Part shown: in pieces, positions 56,727 to 64,000 of the stretch | Numbering within the stretch: position 1 is the first letter of the stretch | Layout: each line of letters opens with the position of its first letter | From: CAIXSC01 sp046349915 | Lineage (GTDB): Bacteria > Planctomycetota > Planctomycetia > Pirellulales > Pirellulaceae | Assembly: GCA_046349915.1 (NCBI GenBank) | Contig: JAXMBL010000003.1 | Location: 1,860,001 to 1,924,000 of the forward strand | DNA length: 64,000 bases | Direction of reading: 5' to 3' | The notes under the pieces: model-generated | The model's database searches: none | Told to the model about the DNA's origin: nothing | The model's input: only the letters and a program-made list of their open reading frames with translations | Program-made: the position numbers and the translations under genes

Positions 56727-57200
56727 TCAAATCCGTTCGACGAGTGCCACGCACTCGGCCATCATGGCTTCTTCGTTCCCTACCGGACCCACCAATTCAC
56801 CCGTCTTGGCCTTCAAGCCGATCTGCTGCGGTTCCAACTGCAAGAGGTCGGCGATGCGACGTCGGATGGCTTCTTTGTGCGGGCTGATCTTGGGCCGCTG
56901 TGCGAACACCACGCAGTCGACATTGACGATCTGGTAACCTGCCTCCCGCACTCGTGAGTAGGCGACCTGGAGCATTTCCCCCGAGTCGCGACCGCGATGA
57001 GCCGGATCGGTATCCGGAAACAACTCGCCAATATCCCCCAGAGCCGCGGCGCCCAGCAATGCGTCGGTCAGCGCGTGCAGCAAGACATCGGCGTCGCTAT
57101 GCCCGATCAGGTGCTTTTCGTGCGGAATGACCACTCCACCCAGCACCAGCGGACCGCCTTCACCCAGACGGTGCGTGTCATGTCCCAGACCTATCCGTAG
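56727..57200 (-). CDS. ispF: 2-C-methyl-D-erythritol 2,4-cyclodiphosphate synthase, start codon unclear
   Basis: About 157 residues counted from 57200. The family motifs are present: RIGLGHDTHRLGEGGPLVLGG (upstream of any ATG/GTG/TTG), HSDADVLLHALTDALLGA, FPDTDP, NVDCVVFAQRPKI and LKAKTGELVG. The metal site needs the Asp and His of HDTH, yet the first usual start in frame is GTG 57146, after that motif. The in-frame region runs from 57242 down; the family Met position reads CTA (57200), followed by ATA (57194) and CTG (57188). GGGAGG at 57224-57219 is a strong Shine-Dalgarno, with GTT at ideal distance. Either a rare start is used or a base has changed. IspF acts in the MEP isoprenoid pathway. 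It precedes cysS by 21 bases. Confidence 0.85.
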   Translation of the reverse strand, partial: LRIGLGHDTHRLGEGGPLVLGGVVIPHEKHLIGHSDADVLLHALTDALLGAAALGDIGELFPDTDPAHRGRDSGEMLQVAYSRVREAGYQIVNVDCVVFAQRPKISPHKEAIRRRIADLLQLEPQQIGLKAKTGELVGPVGNEEAMMAECVALVERI

Positions 57201-57344
57201 CGTCGATGTAACGGCACACCTCCCTGCCCCACCCTCCGCGGCTCAACTCCGCGCGGTTGCGATGGTCGAATCCCTCCGTGTGGAACAGTCTGTGGCGGTG
57301 AGAACTCTTCCCAGAAACCCCAGACTTCCGCAACTGAAGCCCAG

Positions 57345-57373
57345 AATATAGCCCAATCGCTGGCCCCGGACAA
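57345..57373 (-). promoter_or_regulatory. Putative ispF promoter
   Basis: On the minus strand TTGTCC (57373-57368) and TATATT (57350-57345) are separated by 17 bases. Transcription would start near 57338, about 140 bases before the IspF coding region. Confidence 0.5.
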
Positions 57374-57642
57374 CGCGAAACTGAAAGGAGCGGAAATGGT
57401 TGGGATGCTATTTGCGGGTCATTGGTCATTGGTCATTGGTTGCTGGGAATTCGAGGGGGCTAGGCTGTTGACGTGTGGCGGCGCATTGTCGCAACCCAAT
57501 CAAACGAGGGGGCGAGAGAGACCGTGTCGCTCGACCGAGGACGGTCTGCGCCGTCATGCGCCGCCGCCTGCGGCTAGCGACTCGTCATGCTCGAGGCTCA
57601 GCGCACCGTCACGGACTTCTTGAGCAAGGGATTACCCGGCCT
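57374..57642. other. Non-coding stretch with GGTCATT heptamers
   Basis: 269 bases without a supported gene; together with the ispF leader the gap is about 400 bases. GGTCATT occurs three times in tandem at 57417-57437. Several CGGC-rich words follow. Confidence 0.45.
57417..57440 (+). repeat. Tandem heptamer GGTCATT x3
   Basis: Three exact units (57417-57437) plus a partial GGT. Confidence 0.8.
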
Positions 57643-58230
57643 TCAGTCATCAAGGCCTGCTTTATTTCTGGACTTTGACCTGACCTCTGTCCAGGGCGAT
57701 GTTTTCATCTGCCCTGCGTCGATTTCGTCGCTTCTACGATGAGCCTCGCGTTGCCATTCGTCGCTGGGTGTAGGCCAAAGTGCTGGGGGAACACTGGTCC
57801 GAAGTTCAGCATGATAACCACTACACAACTTGTAATCCCAGCGAGTCTGCTCAGCAACGCAAGCTCGCTCCACTAATTCCCGCATCTCGGTAGCGACGAC
57901 TCGCATGAACGTAAGGTCATCGTATTCGTTAGGCGTATTCGGCTTAAACTGCTCGATCCCAGCCACCAGGCCAGCGTGCCACTCCAATAACCGCGAACGT
58001 AATCTCGATGGATTGGTAACGCCAGCGAAGATGTCGTCCTCGCGTGAATAGACGTAGTCGCAACCACCGACGCTTGTTATGGAGGAGAGCGGTCCTGCTA
58101 TTGAATTCTGCCAGCCTTCAAGATCCACCCAATGCGAACGGCCACGCCCAGAGGCCCAACGGTGAGACGCGAAAGGAGCAATGAACAGTCGCTCGTACGC
58201 TTGCCTCAACTCCTTTACGTCTTCTCCCAC
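57643..58230 (-). CDS. Hypothetical protein
   Basis: 195 residues from GTG 58230, with GGAG a few bases upstream. The sequence is soluble, Trp-rich (GWQNSIAGP, RWDYKLCSGYHAEL, WPTPSDEWQREAHRR), with no membrane segment or signal peptide. I recognise no family. GC content is lower than in neighbouring genes, and it stands in a repeat-rich gap with no co-directional partner, so it could be a recent arrival. The composition nevertheless looks like protein rather than chance. Confidence 0.5.
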   Translation of the reverse strand: MGEDVKELRQAYERLFIAPFASHRWASGRGRSHWVDLEGWQNSIAGPLSSITSVGGCDYVYSREDDIFAGVTNPSRLRSRLLEWHAGLVAGIEQFKPNTPNEYDDLTFMRVVATEMRELVERACVAEQTRWDYKLCSGYHAELRTSVPPALWPTPSDEWQREAHRRSDEIDAGQMKTSPWTEVRSKSRNKAGLDD

Positions 58231-58799
58231 TTCGCTCCACCCTTTCGCGGCCTATCGACTGAGGCAATCCTGCGGCGGCCAAGAACTATGGTTCTTGAGA
58301 ATCGCCCCAATTCACCGCTCGGGTTTAGTGCCTTGTTCAAATATGCTGCTGTGCCGCGGACATGATCCTAGCGATTTCTCTTTGTCGTTGCCAATTCTAT
58401 CTGGCCGCGCGACTCGAAGCACCGTGCAACGGACGGCGGCCGTTTCTCGGCATTTCCCGAGGGTGATGCGGCTCGTCGAGTTCTCCTGTGGAGGCTCTGG
58501 CCCATGGCTATCCGTTCAGCAAGCCGGAGGCTTGCTAGCCATTAGCCGGTGGTTGAGCGCAGCGACACCACCGGTTCGCAGTTTCGCTTCGCTCACCTTG
58601 GACTTCATTACTGTTGCCTTTGCCTCCGGCAAAGCGCCAAAGACCGTCGCCCCGCGAACGCCGCCTCTTGATGGCAACCGAGTGAAGCAGAGCACCTGGC
58701 TGGCGTCCGAAGAGAAACTTCTTTCAATTGCGGACGGCGCTCGCCGGCCGAGCGCTACGCGACTTTTGCAGAGCAAGAGACGACTGTCGCGTCTCCCCG
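58231..58799 (+). other. Gap with tandem stem-loops
   Basis: 569 bases. A frame is open on the plus strand (58181-58858) but overlaps two minus-strand genes and encodes low-complexity Arg/Ser-rich sequence; I do not call it. The second half contains the hairpin cluster at 58518-58634. Confidence 0.5.
58518..58634 (+). repeat. Cluster of three short hairpins
   Basis: Three perfect stems: AGCAAGCC/GGCTTGCT (58518-58536, GGA loop), CCGGTGGT/ACCACCGG (58546-58574, 13-base loop) and CTTTGCC/GGCAAAG (58618-58634, TCC loop). The first and third share a three-base loop and a GCC/GGC stem end. The words resemble intergenic repeats seen widely in planctomycetes. Confidence 0.6.
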
Positions 58800-59405
58800 T
58801 TAACGCGGATCGGCGTGGTTCGGCGAGGGCCACCAGCGGCCGAGCTGCGGCGGCGTAAACGACGCCATTCGGTCAAGCAATCGCTCGGGATCGTCGTCCA
58901 CCAATAACGAATCCAGGTGAGCTCGCCGCAAGAACCCCTGCTCCACCAGCTTCTCCAGGAAACTCAGCAACGGGGCGTAAAATCCGTCGACATCCAAGAT
59001 GCCGACCGGTTTGTCGTGAAAGCCCAATTGCAACCAGGTGAATGTTTCAAACAACTCCTCAAGCGTGCCGATGCCTCCCGGTAAGGTAATGAAGCCGTCG
59101 GCGGCGTCGGCCATCTGTTGCTTCCGCTCGTGCATCGATTCGACGACATCCATGCGAGTCGCCCCAGCATGGGCGAGTTCTTTGTCTTGAAGAGCTCGTG
59201 GAATGACGCCCCACACCTCGCCGCTTTGCTCCAGTACGGCATCCGCAACTCTTCCCATCAGCCCCACGTTGCCGCCGCCATACACCAAGCCAATGCCTCG
59301 TTCAGCCAACAGCAGGCCTAAACGTCGAGCCATCGCGGCATATTGGGGCAAACAACCGTCATGCGAGCCGCAGTACACGCAGAGTCTTCGGAATGAACGC
59401 GGCAT
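58800..59405 (-). CDS. LOG-like protein, TIGR00730 family Rossmann fold
   Basis: 201 residues from ATG 59405. The LOG motifs are clear: VYCGSHDG near the start, LVYGGGNVGLMG, MHERKQQM and PGGIGTLEELFE. Members are cytokinin riboside 5'-monophosphate phosphoribohydrolases or related nucleotide hydrolases; the bacterial substrate is usually AMP-like. It lies alone, minus strand, with a family A palindrome upstream. Confidence 0.9.
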   Translation of the reverse strand: MPRSFRRLCVYCGSHDGCLPQYAAMARRLGLLLAERGIGLVYGGGNVGLMGRVADAVLEQSGEVWGVIPRALQDKELAHAGATRMDVVESMHERKQQMADAADGFITLPGGIGTLEELFETFTWLQLGFHDKPVGILDVDGFYAPLLSFLEKLVEQGFLRRAHLDSLLVDDDPERLLDRMASFTPPQLGRWWPSPNHADPR

Positions 59406-59501
59406 GGGACGGTGTTCTCCAGCAAGTGACAGCTAGAACCAAGATTGGACGGGGAACTATCCCGATTTCGCGGCAAGACCGCAAGCCCGTCGCCTTTCCC
59501 C

Positions 59502-59526
59502 GTACGACGGACTTCCAGTCCGTCGG
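59502..59526 (+). repeat. Palindromic repeat, family A
   Basis: ACGACGGACT-TCC-AGTCCGTCG with the TAC-type end at the left (GTACGACGG), upstream of the LOG-like gene and of the pdxA2-type gene. Confidence 0.8.
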
Positions 59527-59701
59527 TTTGGTCCGAGCAGCACGGGCCTCGCGACCTTTTCCGATACGTTGACAACCCACATCCTTCGCTGTGACAAAAC
59601 GCGAACACGGTCTACAATCCTGTGTTCAAGCTGGATCGTCATGAACGGGCGATCGCGTGCAACTACCAGAGAATGAGATTTCCGAAGAAGGGATCAGCGA
59701 G

Positions 59702-60769
59702 ATGGGACGTCCGCGAATCGCGGTGACGATGGGTGATCCGGCAGGCATCGGACCCGAGGTCTGTCTCAAGTTGCTTGAGCGTCCGGAGGCCGTGCGCGAC
59801 TGTGTTCCAATTCTGTTCGGCGACGTGGGTGTATTTCGTCGTGTCGCCGAACGTTGTGGGCTCACCTTACCCGCTCGCATCATCCCTAAATCCGCCTGGC
59901 CTGCCGCTGCTGAACAACTCGACCAACCCGCCATCCTCGACCTGGCCGCCGTGGATGCCGATTCAATCGAGCCTGGACAGGTATCCGCGGACACGGGGCG
60001 AGCTTCCTACGCCTACATCGACGCGGCCATCGACGCGGCACTCGTCGGCCACGTCGACGCGGTTTCCACAGGCCCTATTCACAAGGAAGCGCTGCGAGCG
60101 GCCGGCATCCCGTTTCCGGGACATACCGAGATCTTCGCCTCGCGAACCCGAGCCGATCGCTCCTGCATGATGCTCACCTCGGAGCAGATCACTTGTAGTT
60201 TCGTCACGGCCCACGTCGGCTATCGCGATGTTCCTGGGCTCTTGAGCGTGGAGCGAATCATCGAGGTGATCGAGTTGACGGCGGACGCCTTGCAGAGAAT
60301 TCGCGGCTGCCAACCCAAGTTGCTCGTCTGTGGACTAAACCCGCACGCGGGCGAACATGGGCTGTTTGGCGATGGCGAAGAGGAGAAGTTCATCGCGCCG
60401 GCGGTCGAGGCATGTCGAGCCAGAGGATATCTGGTCGATGGTCCGCTGCCGCCCGATACCGTGTTTCTCCCTGAGCGCAGGCGCACCATTGATGGCTTTA
60501 TCTGCATGTATCACGACCAGGGGCACATTCCGCTGAAGGCGCTCGCGTTTGATCTCGCCGTAAATATCACGCTGGGGTTGCCGATCCTCCGCACGTCTGT
60601 CGATCACGGAACCGCGTGTGATATTGCCTGGCAGGGAAAAGCGGATGTGAGCAGTTTGGTGCAAGCCGTTCGACTGGCCACGCGACTCGCCCAACCTTCG
60701 ACCCACTCATCCCAGTCAGTCGCCCCTGCCGTCGCCAACGAAGCAGCGGCAGACGCTACTCGCCCATGA
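59702..60769 (+). CDS. PdxA-family dehydrogenase, probably PdxA2 (4-phospho-D-threonate/erythronate)
   Basis: 355 residues from ATG 59702; GTG 59657 is an alternative. PdxA motifs are present: IAVTMGDPAGIGPEV, STGPIHKEAL, FPGHTE, AHVGYRDV, GLNPHAGEHGLFGDGEEE and YHDQGHIPLKAL. The family oxidises 4-phosphohydroxy acids with NAD+, then decarboxylates. The stop overlaps the start of a DUF1537 kinase gene by ATGA. That pairing is known for PdxA2 with D-threonate or D-erythronate kinase in acid-sugar breakdown, so catabolism is more likely than vitamin B6 synthesis; PdxA proper cannot be excluded from sequence alone. Confidence 0.85.
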   Translation: MGRPRIAVTMGDPAGIGPEVCLKLLERPEAVRDCVPILFGDVGVFRRVAERCGLTLPARIIPKSAWPAAAEQLDQPAILDLAAVDADSIEPGQVSADTGRASYAYIDAAIDAALVGHVDAVSTGPIHKEALRAAGIPFPGHTEIFASRTRADRSCMMLTSEQITCSFVTAHVGYRDVPGLLSVERIIEVIELTADALQRIRGCQPKLLVCGLNPHAGEHGLFGDGEEEKFIAPAVEACRARGYLVDGPLPPDTVFLPERRRTIDGFICMYHDQGHIPLKALAFDLAVNITLGLPILRTSVDHGTACDIAWQGKADVSSLVQAVRLATRLAQPSTHSSQSVAPAVANEAAADATRP

Positions 60770-62067
60770 TCGTCGTCGTCGCCGACGACTTTACTGGCGC
60801 GGCTGAAGTCGCTGGCATGGCCGCGGCTGCGGGCGTTGAGACGCAAGTGCAGCGAGGCAAGTTCCAGCCCACGGATGCTCGAGTCGTCGTGCTGGATACC
60901 GACAGTCGATCTCTGTCACCCCGTGAAGCTCATGCTCGGTTGTTGGAAGTCGGACGAGGATTAAAGTCGGCTGGTGTTGTCCAAGTCGTGAAGAAGATCG
61001 ACTCGGTCCTGCGCGGATCGATCGCGGCCGAAATTCGCGGCCTGATGACAGGGCTTGGTCGAATACGGGCGCTGATGACGCCCGCGAATCCCGAACGAGG
61101 TCGAATGGTTCGCGATGGTCGGATTGAGGTTGGGCAGATTCTGTTGGAGCAGACGTTGTTCGCGGACGATCCCGAGTATCCGGCAGCCACTTCGCACGTC
61201 CTCGAATTATTGCGACGCATCCCCTACCGACGAAGCGACCCGCTGTTGGCGCCTTCCGACCCGGCGGCACTTGTCGCGGAGCAGCACTTTGTGATCGAAA
61301 CGCTCCAGCAGTTGGCGGTCCATTGCGGTAGCACTCAAGATCGTCTGCCAGACCTGGGGCTCGTTGTCGGGAATGCGGAATCGACGGACGATTTGTCGGC
61401 GTGGTGTGATCGTCTGGACGATGGCACTCTGCCGGTCGGAGCGGCCGAATTCTGTTGGCAGTGGTTGCGGCGACGCCTGACGTTGTCGAGTGACTTCCGG
61501 CCGTTGTCGGCCGATTCAACCGTGGCGGATACAAGTGCATCCAACGAGAGAGATGCGGTGCGAACGGCGTTCTCGCGAGATGCGAGTGTCGCGGGATCAG
61601 TGCTGCTGATTTGCGGCAGTCCGACCGCGTGGAAGGCGGGTCGAGGTCTCCAATGTGAAACGTTGGGAGTGCCAGTTTTCGCTCTTTCGCCTTTGTTGGC
61701 CGGCGGCGATCCGTGGCTCTGGGTGCTCGAACACGAAAGGTGTCGCGAGTTGAGGCAGCGATCACCGAAGGTGTTGTTGACCTGCGCCAGCGAGCAGGAT
61801 GTTTATGGGGACGTCGACGGCGTATTGGTGAAGATGTTGGCGAGGTTCGCGGCGTCGGTGATTGGCGGCGAATCGCCGCCTCGTTGGGTATTGGTGGAGG
61901 GAGGCGCCACCGCCGCCGCTTTGGTGCAGAGTTTGAACCTCCCACAGTTCCGCGCGATGGCGCCGTGGGCGCCGGGAGTCGTGCCGCTCGAACCAATTCC
62001 CACGACCGGTTGGACGTTGGTCAGTAAGCCGGGCAGTTATGAGTGGCCCGATTGGGTCTGCCGGTAG
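60766..62067 (+). CDS. DUF1537 four-carbon acid sugar kinase
   Basis: 433 residues from ATG 60766, overlapping the dehydrogenase stop by four bases. The N-terminal domain begins VVVADDFTGAAEVAG and has KKIDSVLRGSIAAEI. The C-terminal nucleotide-binding domain ends VEGGATAAALV...TGWTLVSKPGSYEWPD. DUF1537 proteins phosphorylate D-threonate, D-erythronate or L-threonate at the 4-OH. With the adjacent PdxA2-type enzyme the route would give dihydroxyacetone phosphate. It is the last gene of a two-gene operon; its stop lies 16 bases from the convergent ruvB stop. Confidence 0.88.
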   Translation: MIVVVADDFTGAAEVAGMAAAAGVETQVQRGKFQPTDARVVVLDTDSRSLSPREAHARLLEVGRGLKSAGVVQVVKKIDSVLRGSIAAEIRGLMTGLGRIRALMTPANPERGRMVRDGRIEVGQILLEQTLFADDPEYPAATSHVLELLRRIPYRRSDPLLAPSDPAALVAEQHFVIETLQQLAVHCGSTQDRLPDLGLVVGNAESTDDLSAWCDRLDDGTLPVGAAEFCWQWLRRRLTLSSDFRPLSADSTVADTSASNERDAVRTAFSRDASVAGSVLLICGSPTAWKAGRGLQCETLGVPVFALSPLLAGGDPWLWVLEHERCRELRQRSPKVLLTCASEQDVYGDVDGVLVKMLARFAASVIGGESPPRWVLVEGGATAAALVQSLNLPQFRAMAPWAPGVVPLEPIPTTGWTLVSKPGSYEWPDWVCR

Positions 62068-62083
62068 TTTTTCGTCCGGCTGC

Positions 62084-63112
62084 TTAACTAAACAACGTCC
62101 CCTGCCCCGAGCCGCCCGCGGCGGGGTTCGCCATTTGCAGATGCTGATAAGCGCGACCGGTCGCCATGCGACCGCGCGGCGTGCGCACCACCATTTCCGT
62201 CCGAAGTAAAAAGGGCTCGATTTCGTCTTCGAGCGTATCGATGGCGGCGTTCATGGTGTGGGCGATCGCTTCGATGCCCGCGGGTCCCCCCGCGAACACG
62301 CGGATGACGGTTTCCAAGTACTTGCGGTCTTGCTTGCCCAATCCCAGTTCGTCCGTCCCGGACATCTTGAGCGCCGCCTTGACGACGTCGAGCGTGATGC
62401 GACCGTTGGCCTTACTGGTGGCAAAATCGCGCACCCACAGCAAATGGTTGTTGGCGATCCGCGGGGTGCCGCGTGAGCGGCGAGCCAGTTCGCTGGCGGC
62501 GTCGTCGTCGAGCGTTACGTTCAGCTTGCTAGCGTTTCGGCGCAGAATTTCGGTCAGTTCGGCGGGGCCGTAGAAGCCGAGCGTCTCGCGGATGGGGAAT
62601 CGATCGCGTAGCGGGCCCGACAAAAGGCCGGCTCGAGTGGTAGCGCCAATCAAGGTGAAGGGTTTGAGTCGCAAGTTGACGGTTCTGGCGTTGACTCCTT
62701 CGCCTAGCACGATGTCGATGCGAAAGTCCTCCATGGCCGTGTAGAGGTATTCTTCGACCGCCTTCGGCAAGCGGTGGATTTCGTCGATGAACAAGACCGA
62801 CCGTTCGGGCGCGTTGCTCAGGTAGGGAATCAGATCCTTGGGCGCCTTGAGCGCGGGGCCGCTGGCCAGTTGCACGTGGACGTCGAGTTCGCGGGGGATG
62901 CAGAGGGCGAACGTGGTTTTGCCGAGTCCGGGAGGGCCATCGAATAGAATGTGTCCCAGCGGATCGGCTCGCTTTTGAGCGGCGTCCACGGCAATCAAGA
63001 GACGCTCGTAGACATCGCGTTGCCCGACCATGTCGTGGATACGCTGGGGGCGCAGACCGCGATCGACGTCCTCCTGCGGCGTTTCCTGTCGCAGAATGGC
63101 TTCTCGTGCCAT
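62084..63112 (-). CDS. ruvB: Holliday junction branch migration ATPase RuvB
   Basis: 342 residues from ATG 63112. Walker A is GPPGLGKTT, Walker B has FIDEIHRLPKAVEEYLY, sensor I is in LIGATTRAGLLSGPLRDRF and the C-terminal winged helix carries RTPRGRMATGRAY. It drives branch migration with RuvA, whose gene lies 7.6 kb to the left with ruvC. It converges with the DUF1537 kinase gene. Confidence 0.97.
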   Translation of the reverse strand: MAREAILRQETPQEDVDRGLRPQRIHDMVGQRDVYERLLIAVDAAQKRADPLGHILFDGPPGLGKTTFALCIPRELDVHVQLASGPALKAPKDLIPYLSNAPERSVLFIDEIHRLPKAVEEYLYTAMEDFRIDIVLGEGVNARTVNLRLKPFTLIGATTRAGLLSGPLRDRFPIRETLGFYGPAELTEILRRNASKLNVTLDDDAASELARRSRGTPRIANNHLLWVRDFATSKANGRITLDVVKAALKMSGTDELGLGKQDRKYLETVIRVFAGGPAGIEAIAHTMNAAIDTLEDEIEPFLLRTEMVVRTPRGRMATGRAYQHLQMANPAAGGSGQGTLFS

Positions 63113-63490
63113 GCACCTCTCCTGGGTAACCGTCGAGCGATCCGTCGAGGCCGATCTTTCCGATGGAAGACGGCGATTCAGCTAGCACTATAGCGGGCCA
63201 ACGATGCAGGGCCTAGGGCGATGTGACGGCGGTGTCAAAGCCTTGGGCAAAGTCGGCTTGCTGCGGTTCTTTTGTAGTTTGGAGAAGTTTCTCTGATCTG
63301 TCTAGATTTATGGTTGCGGATATGCTAAAAGGACGCTTGATCGTTCTCCGACGCCTAGCGCTGCGTGCTGCTGTTTGGTCCGCTGCTCTCGCTCGTCAGA
63401 CGTTTTGGGCGGATCGCCACTCAGATCCCTTTCCTTTCGGCCCGGAAAGTCAACTCGGGGGCCGTGCATTTCAGTTCAAGGAATTCTCCG
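63113..63490 (+). other. Gap between divergent ruvB and RRM genes
   Basis: 378 bases. The RRM frame is open back to 63365, but the upstream part is not RRM-like. TATAGT on the minus strand (63192-63187) could be a -10 box for ruvB, without a good -35. Nothing else identified. Confidence 0.4.
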
Positions 63491-63886
63491 GTGGGAACGC
63501 GTTTGTATGTCGGCAATCTGAGCTACAGCATCACGAGCCAGCAGCTCGAGACCATTTTCGCCGAATACGGCCAGGTCAAGAGCGCACAGGTAGTGCAGGA
63601 TCGTGACACGGGCCGCAGCAAGGGCTTCGGCTTTGTGGAAATGGGCGATTCGGCCCAGGCTCAGGCAGCCATTGACGGCTTGAACCTCAAGGAGATTGAG
63701 GGTCGAGCGTTGACGGTCAATGAAGCTCGTCCGCGTGAAGATCGCGGCGGCGGCGGCGGTGGTGGCCGAGGCGGTTATGGCGGCGGTGGCGGCTACGGTG
63801 GTGGCGGCGGCGGCGGTGGTCGCGGCGGCTACGGCGGTGGCGGTGGCGGCGGCTACGGTGGTGGCGGCGGCGGACGTCGCTATTAG
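63491..63886 (+). CDS. Glycine-rich RNA-binding protein with RRM
   Basis: 131 residues from GTG 63491, with AAGGA eight bases upstream. An RRM domain (about 2-78) shows RNP2 LYVGNL and RNP1 KGFGFVEM. The rest is nearly pure Gly with Arg and Tyr (GGYGGG repeats). Such proteins bind RNA and are cold- or stress-linked in cyanobacteria; in planctomycetes the role is not set. Low-complexity Gly-rich tails often undergo phase separation. A degenerate TTTAGG(G/C) repeat and a terminator follow. Confidence 0.92.
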   Translation: MGTRLYVGNLSYSITSQQLETIFAEYGQVKSAQVVQDRDTGRSKGFGFVEMGDSAQAQAAIDGLNLKEIEGRALTVNEARPREDRGGGGGGGRGGYGGGGGYGGGGGGGGRGGYGGGGGGGYGGGGGGRRY

Positions 63887-63888
63887 AG

Positions 63889-63940
63889 CTAGGCTCTAGG
63901 CTTTAGACTCTAGGGTTTAGGCTTTAGGGTTTAGGCTGTA
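63889..63940 (+). repeat. Telomere-like degenerate heptamers (TTTAGGG/TTTAGGC)
   Basis: The words CTAGGCT, CTTTAGA, CTAGGGT, TTAGGCT, TTAGGGT and TTAGGCT follow each other between the RRM stop and the terminator, all variants of TTTAGGN. The plant telomere unit TTTAGGG occurs here exactly, but by chance similarity only. Confidence 0.6.
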
Positions 63941-63957
63941 AACCGCAAGCATCAGGC

Positions 63958-63985
63958 TCGATTCCCCCCGGAATCGAAGTTTTCT
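63958..63985 (+). terminator. Intrinsic terminator after the RRM gene
   Basis: TCGATTCC (63958-63965) pairs with GGAATCGA (63970-63977) across a CCCC loop, followed by AGTTTTCT. Confidence 0.75.
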
Positions 63986-64000
63986 GGCTAATAAAGACGC

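Noticed and set aside
55527..56957. 476-residue plus-strand frame over cysS and ispF
   Set aside because: Shadow of two genes with complete motifs on the minus strand.
58181..58858. 225-residue plus-strand frame in the gap before the LOG gene
   Set aside because: Overlaps two minus-strand genes and the hairpin cluster; Arg/Ser-rich, no family features.
63889..63940. Real telomere repeat
   Set aside because: Degenerate units inside a bacterial chromosome; similarity to TTTAGGG is coincidental.

Overview
The window is a chromosomal segment of about 60% GC, most probably from a member of the Planctomycetota (a Pirellulales-type lineage is my guess, not proven). Reasons: two Ser/Thr kinases fused to sensor or lectin-like modules, an ECF sigma factor of the kind that sits beside kinases in this phylum, FGE-sulfatase-like domains used as appendices, a secreted caspase, a very long SecA, a KISRS-type CysS, a glycine-rich RRM protein, and genes for a Gram-negative envelope (KdtA, LptF/G-type permease, Mla-type transporter). 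There are no rRNA or tRNA genes, no CRISPR array, no transposase and no phage genes.

Layout. 1-626 is a non-coding leader with a strong sigma70-like promoter, then an anchored coiled-coil protein, a small conserved ORF and a TatD-like hydrolase (to 3.5 kb). ThiD2-ThiE lies on the minus strand. A TPR membrane protein and ClpC follow (5.0-8.3 kb). An mlaE-mlaF-mlaD operon (8.6-11.6 kb) is followed by a Cache-type sensor kinase, two exported proteins, a PEGA lipoprotein on the minus strand and a PP2C phosphatase (to 18.9 kb). An LptF/G permease and a histidine kinase/sigma54 regulator pair follow (19.3-23.8 kb). Then comes a secreted caspase-FGE fusion (24.3-26.4 kb) and a repeat-rich gap. A minus-strand block secA-kdtA-metK-membrane protein runs from 34.4 down to 27.0 kb. 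Next are an MBL hydrolase, the Prc protease, CbiX, an FHA-GAF-sigma54 regulator, a YheT hydrolase, a PQQ-type propeller and a fused 5-oxoprolinase (to 47.1 kb). An ECF sigma - kinase/DUF1080/FGE - exported protein trio (47.3-53.9 kb) is followed by a minus-strand ispF-cysS-ruvC-ruvA block. The end holds a hypothetical gene, a LOG-like protein, a pdxA2-type dehydrogenase coupled to a DUF1537 kinase, ruvB and the RRM protein.

How the genes fit together. Much of the window is envelope and secretion (Mla lipid transport, Kdo transfer, LPS permease, SecA, Prc) and signalling (two Ser/Thr kinases, a PP2C phosphatase, a two-component pair, an FHA-sigma54 regulator, an ECF sigma factor). RuvA and RuvC are coupled; RuvB is 7.6 kb away.

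Most notable. The last ~110 bases of the caspase-FGE gene look like the variable repeat of a diversity-generating retroelement (DGR): every position where a DGR template normally carries AAC is an NNC codon, inside a conserved RGGS...LGFRV frame. No reverse transcriptase or template repeat is in the window, so the retroelement would have to act from elsewhere. Other points: ispF has no ATG, GTG or TTG start before its metal-binding D-x-H motif, and at least three families of short palindromic repeats fill the gaps.
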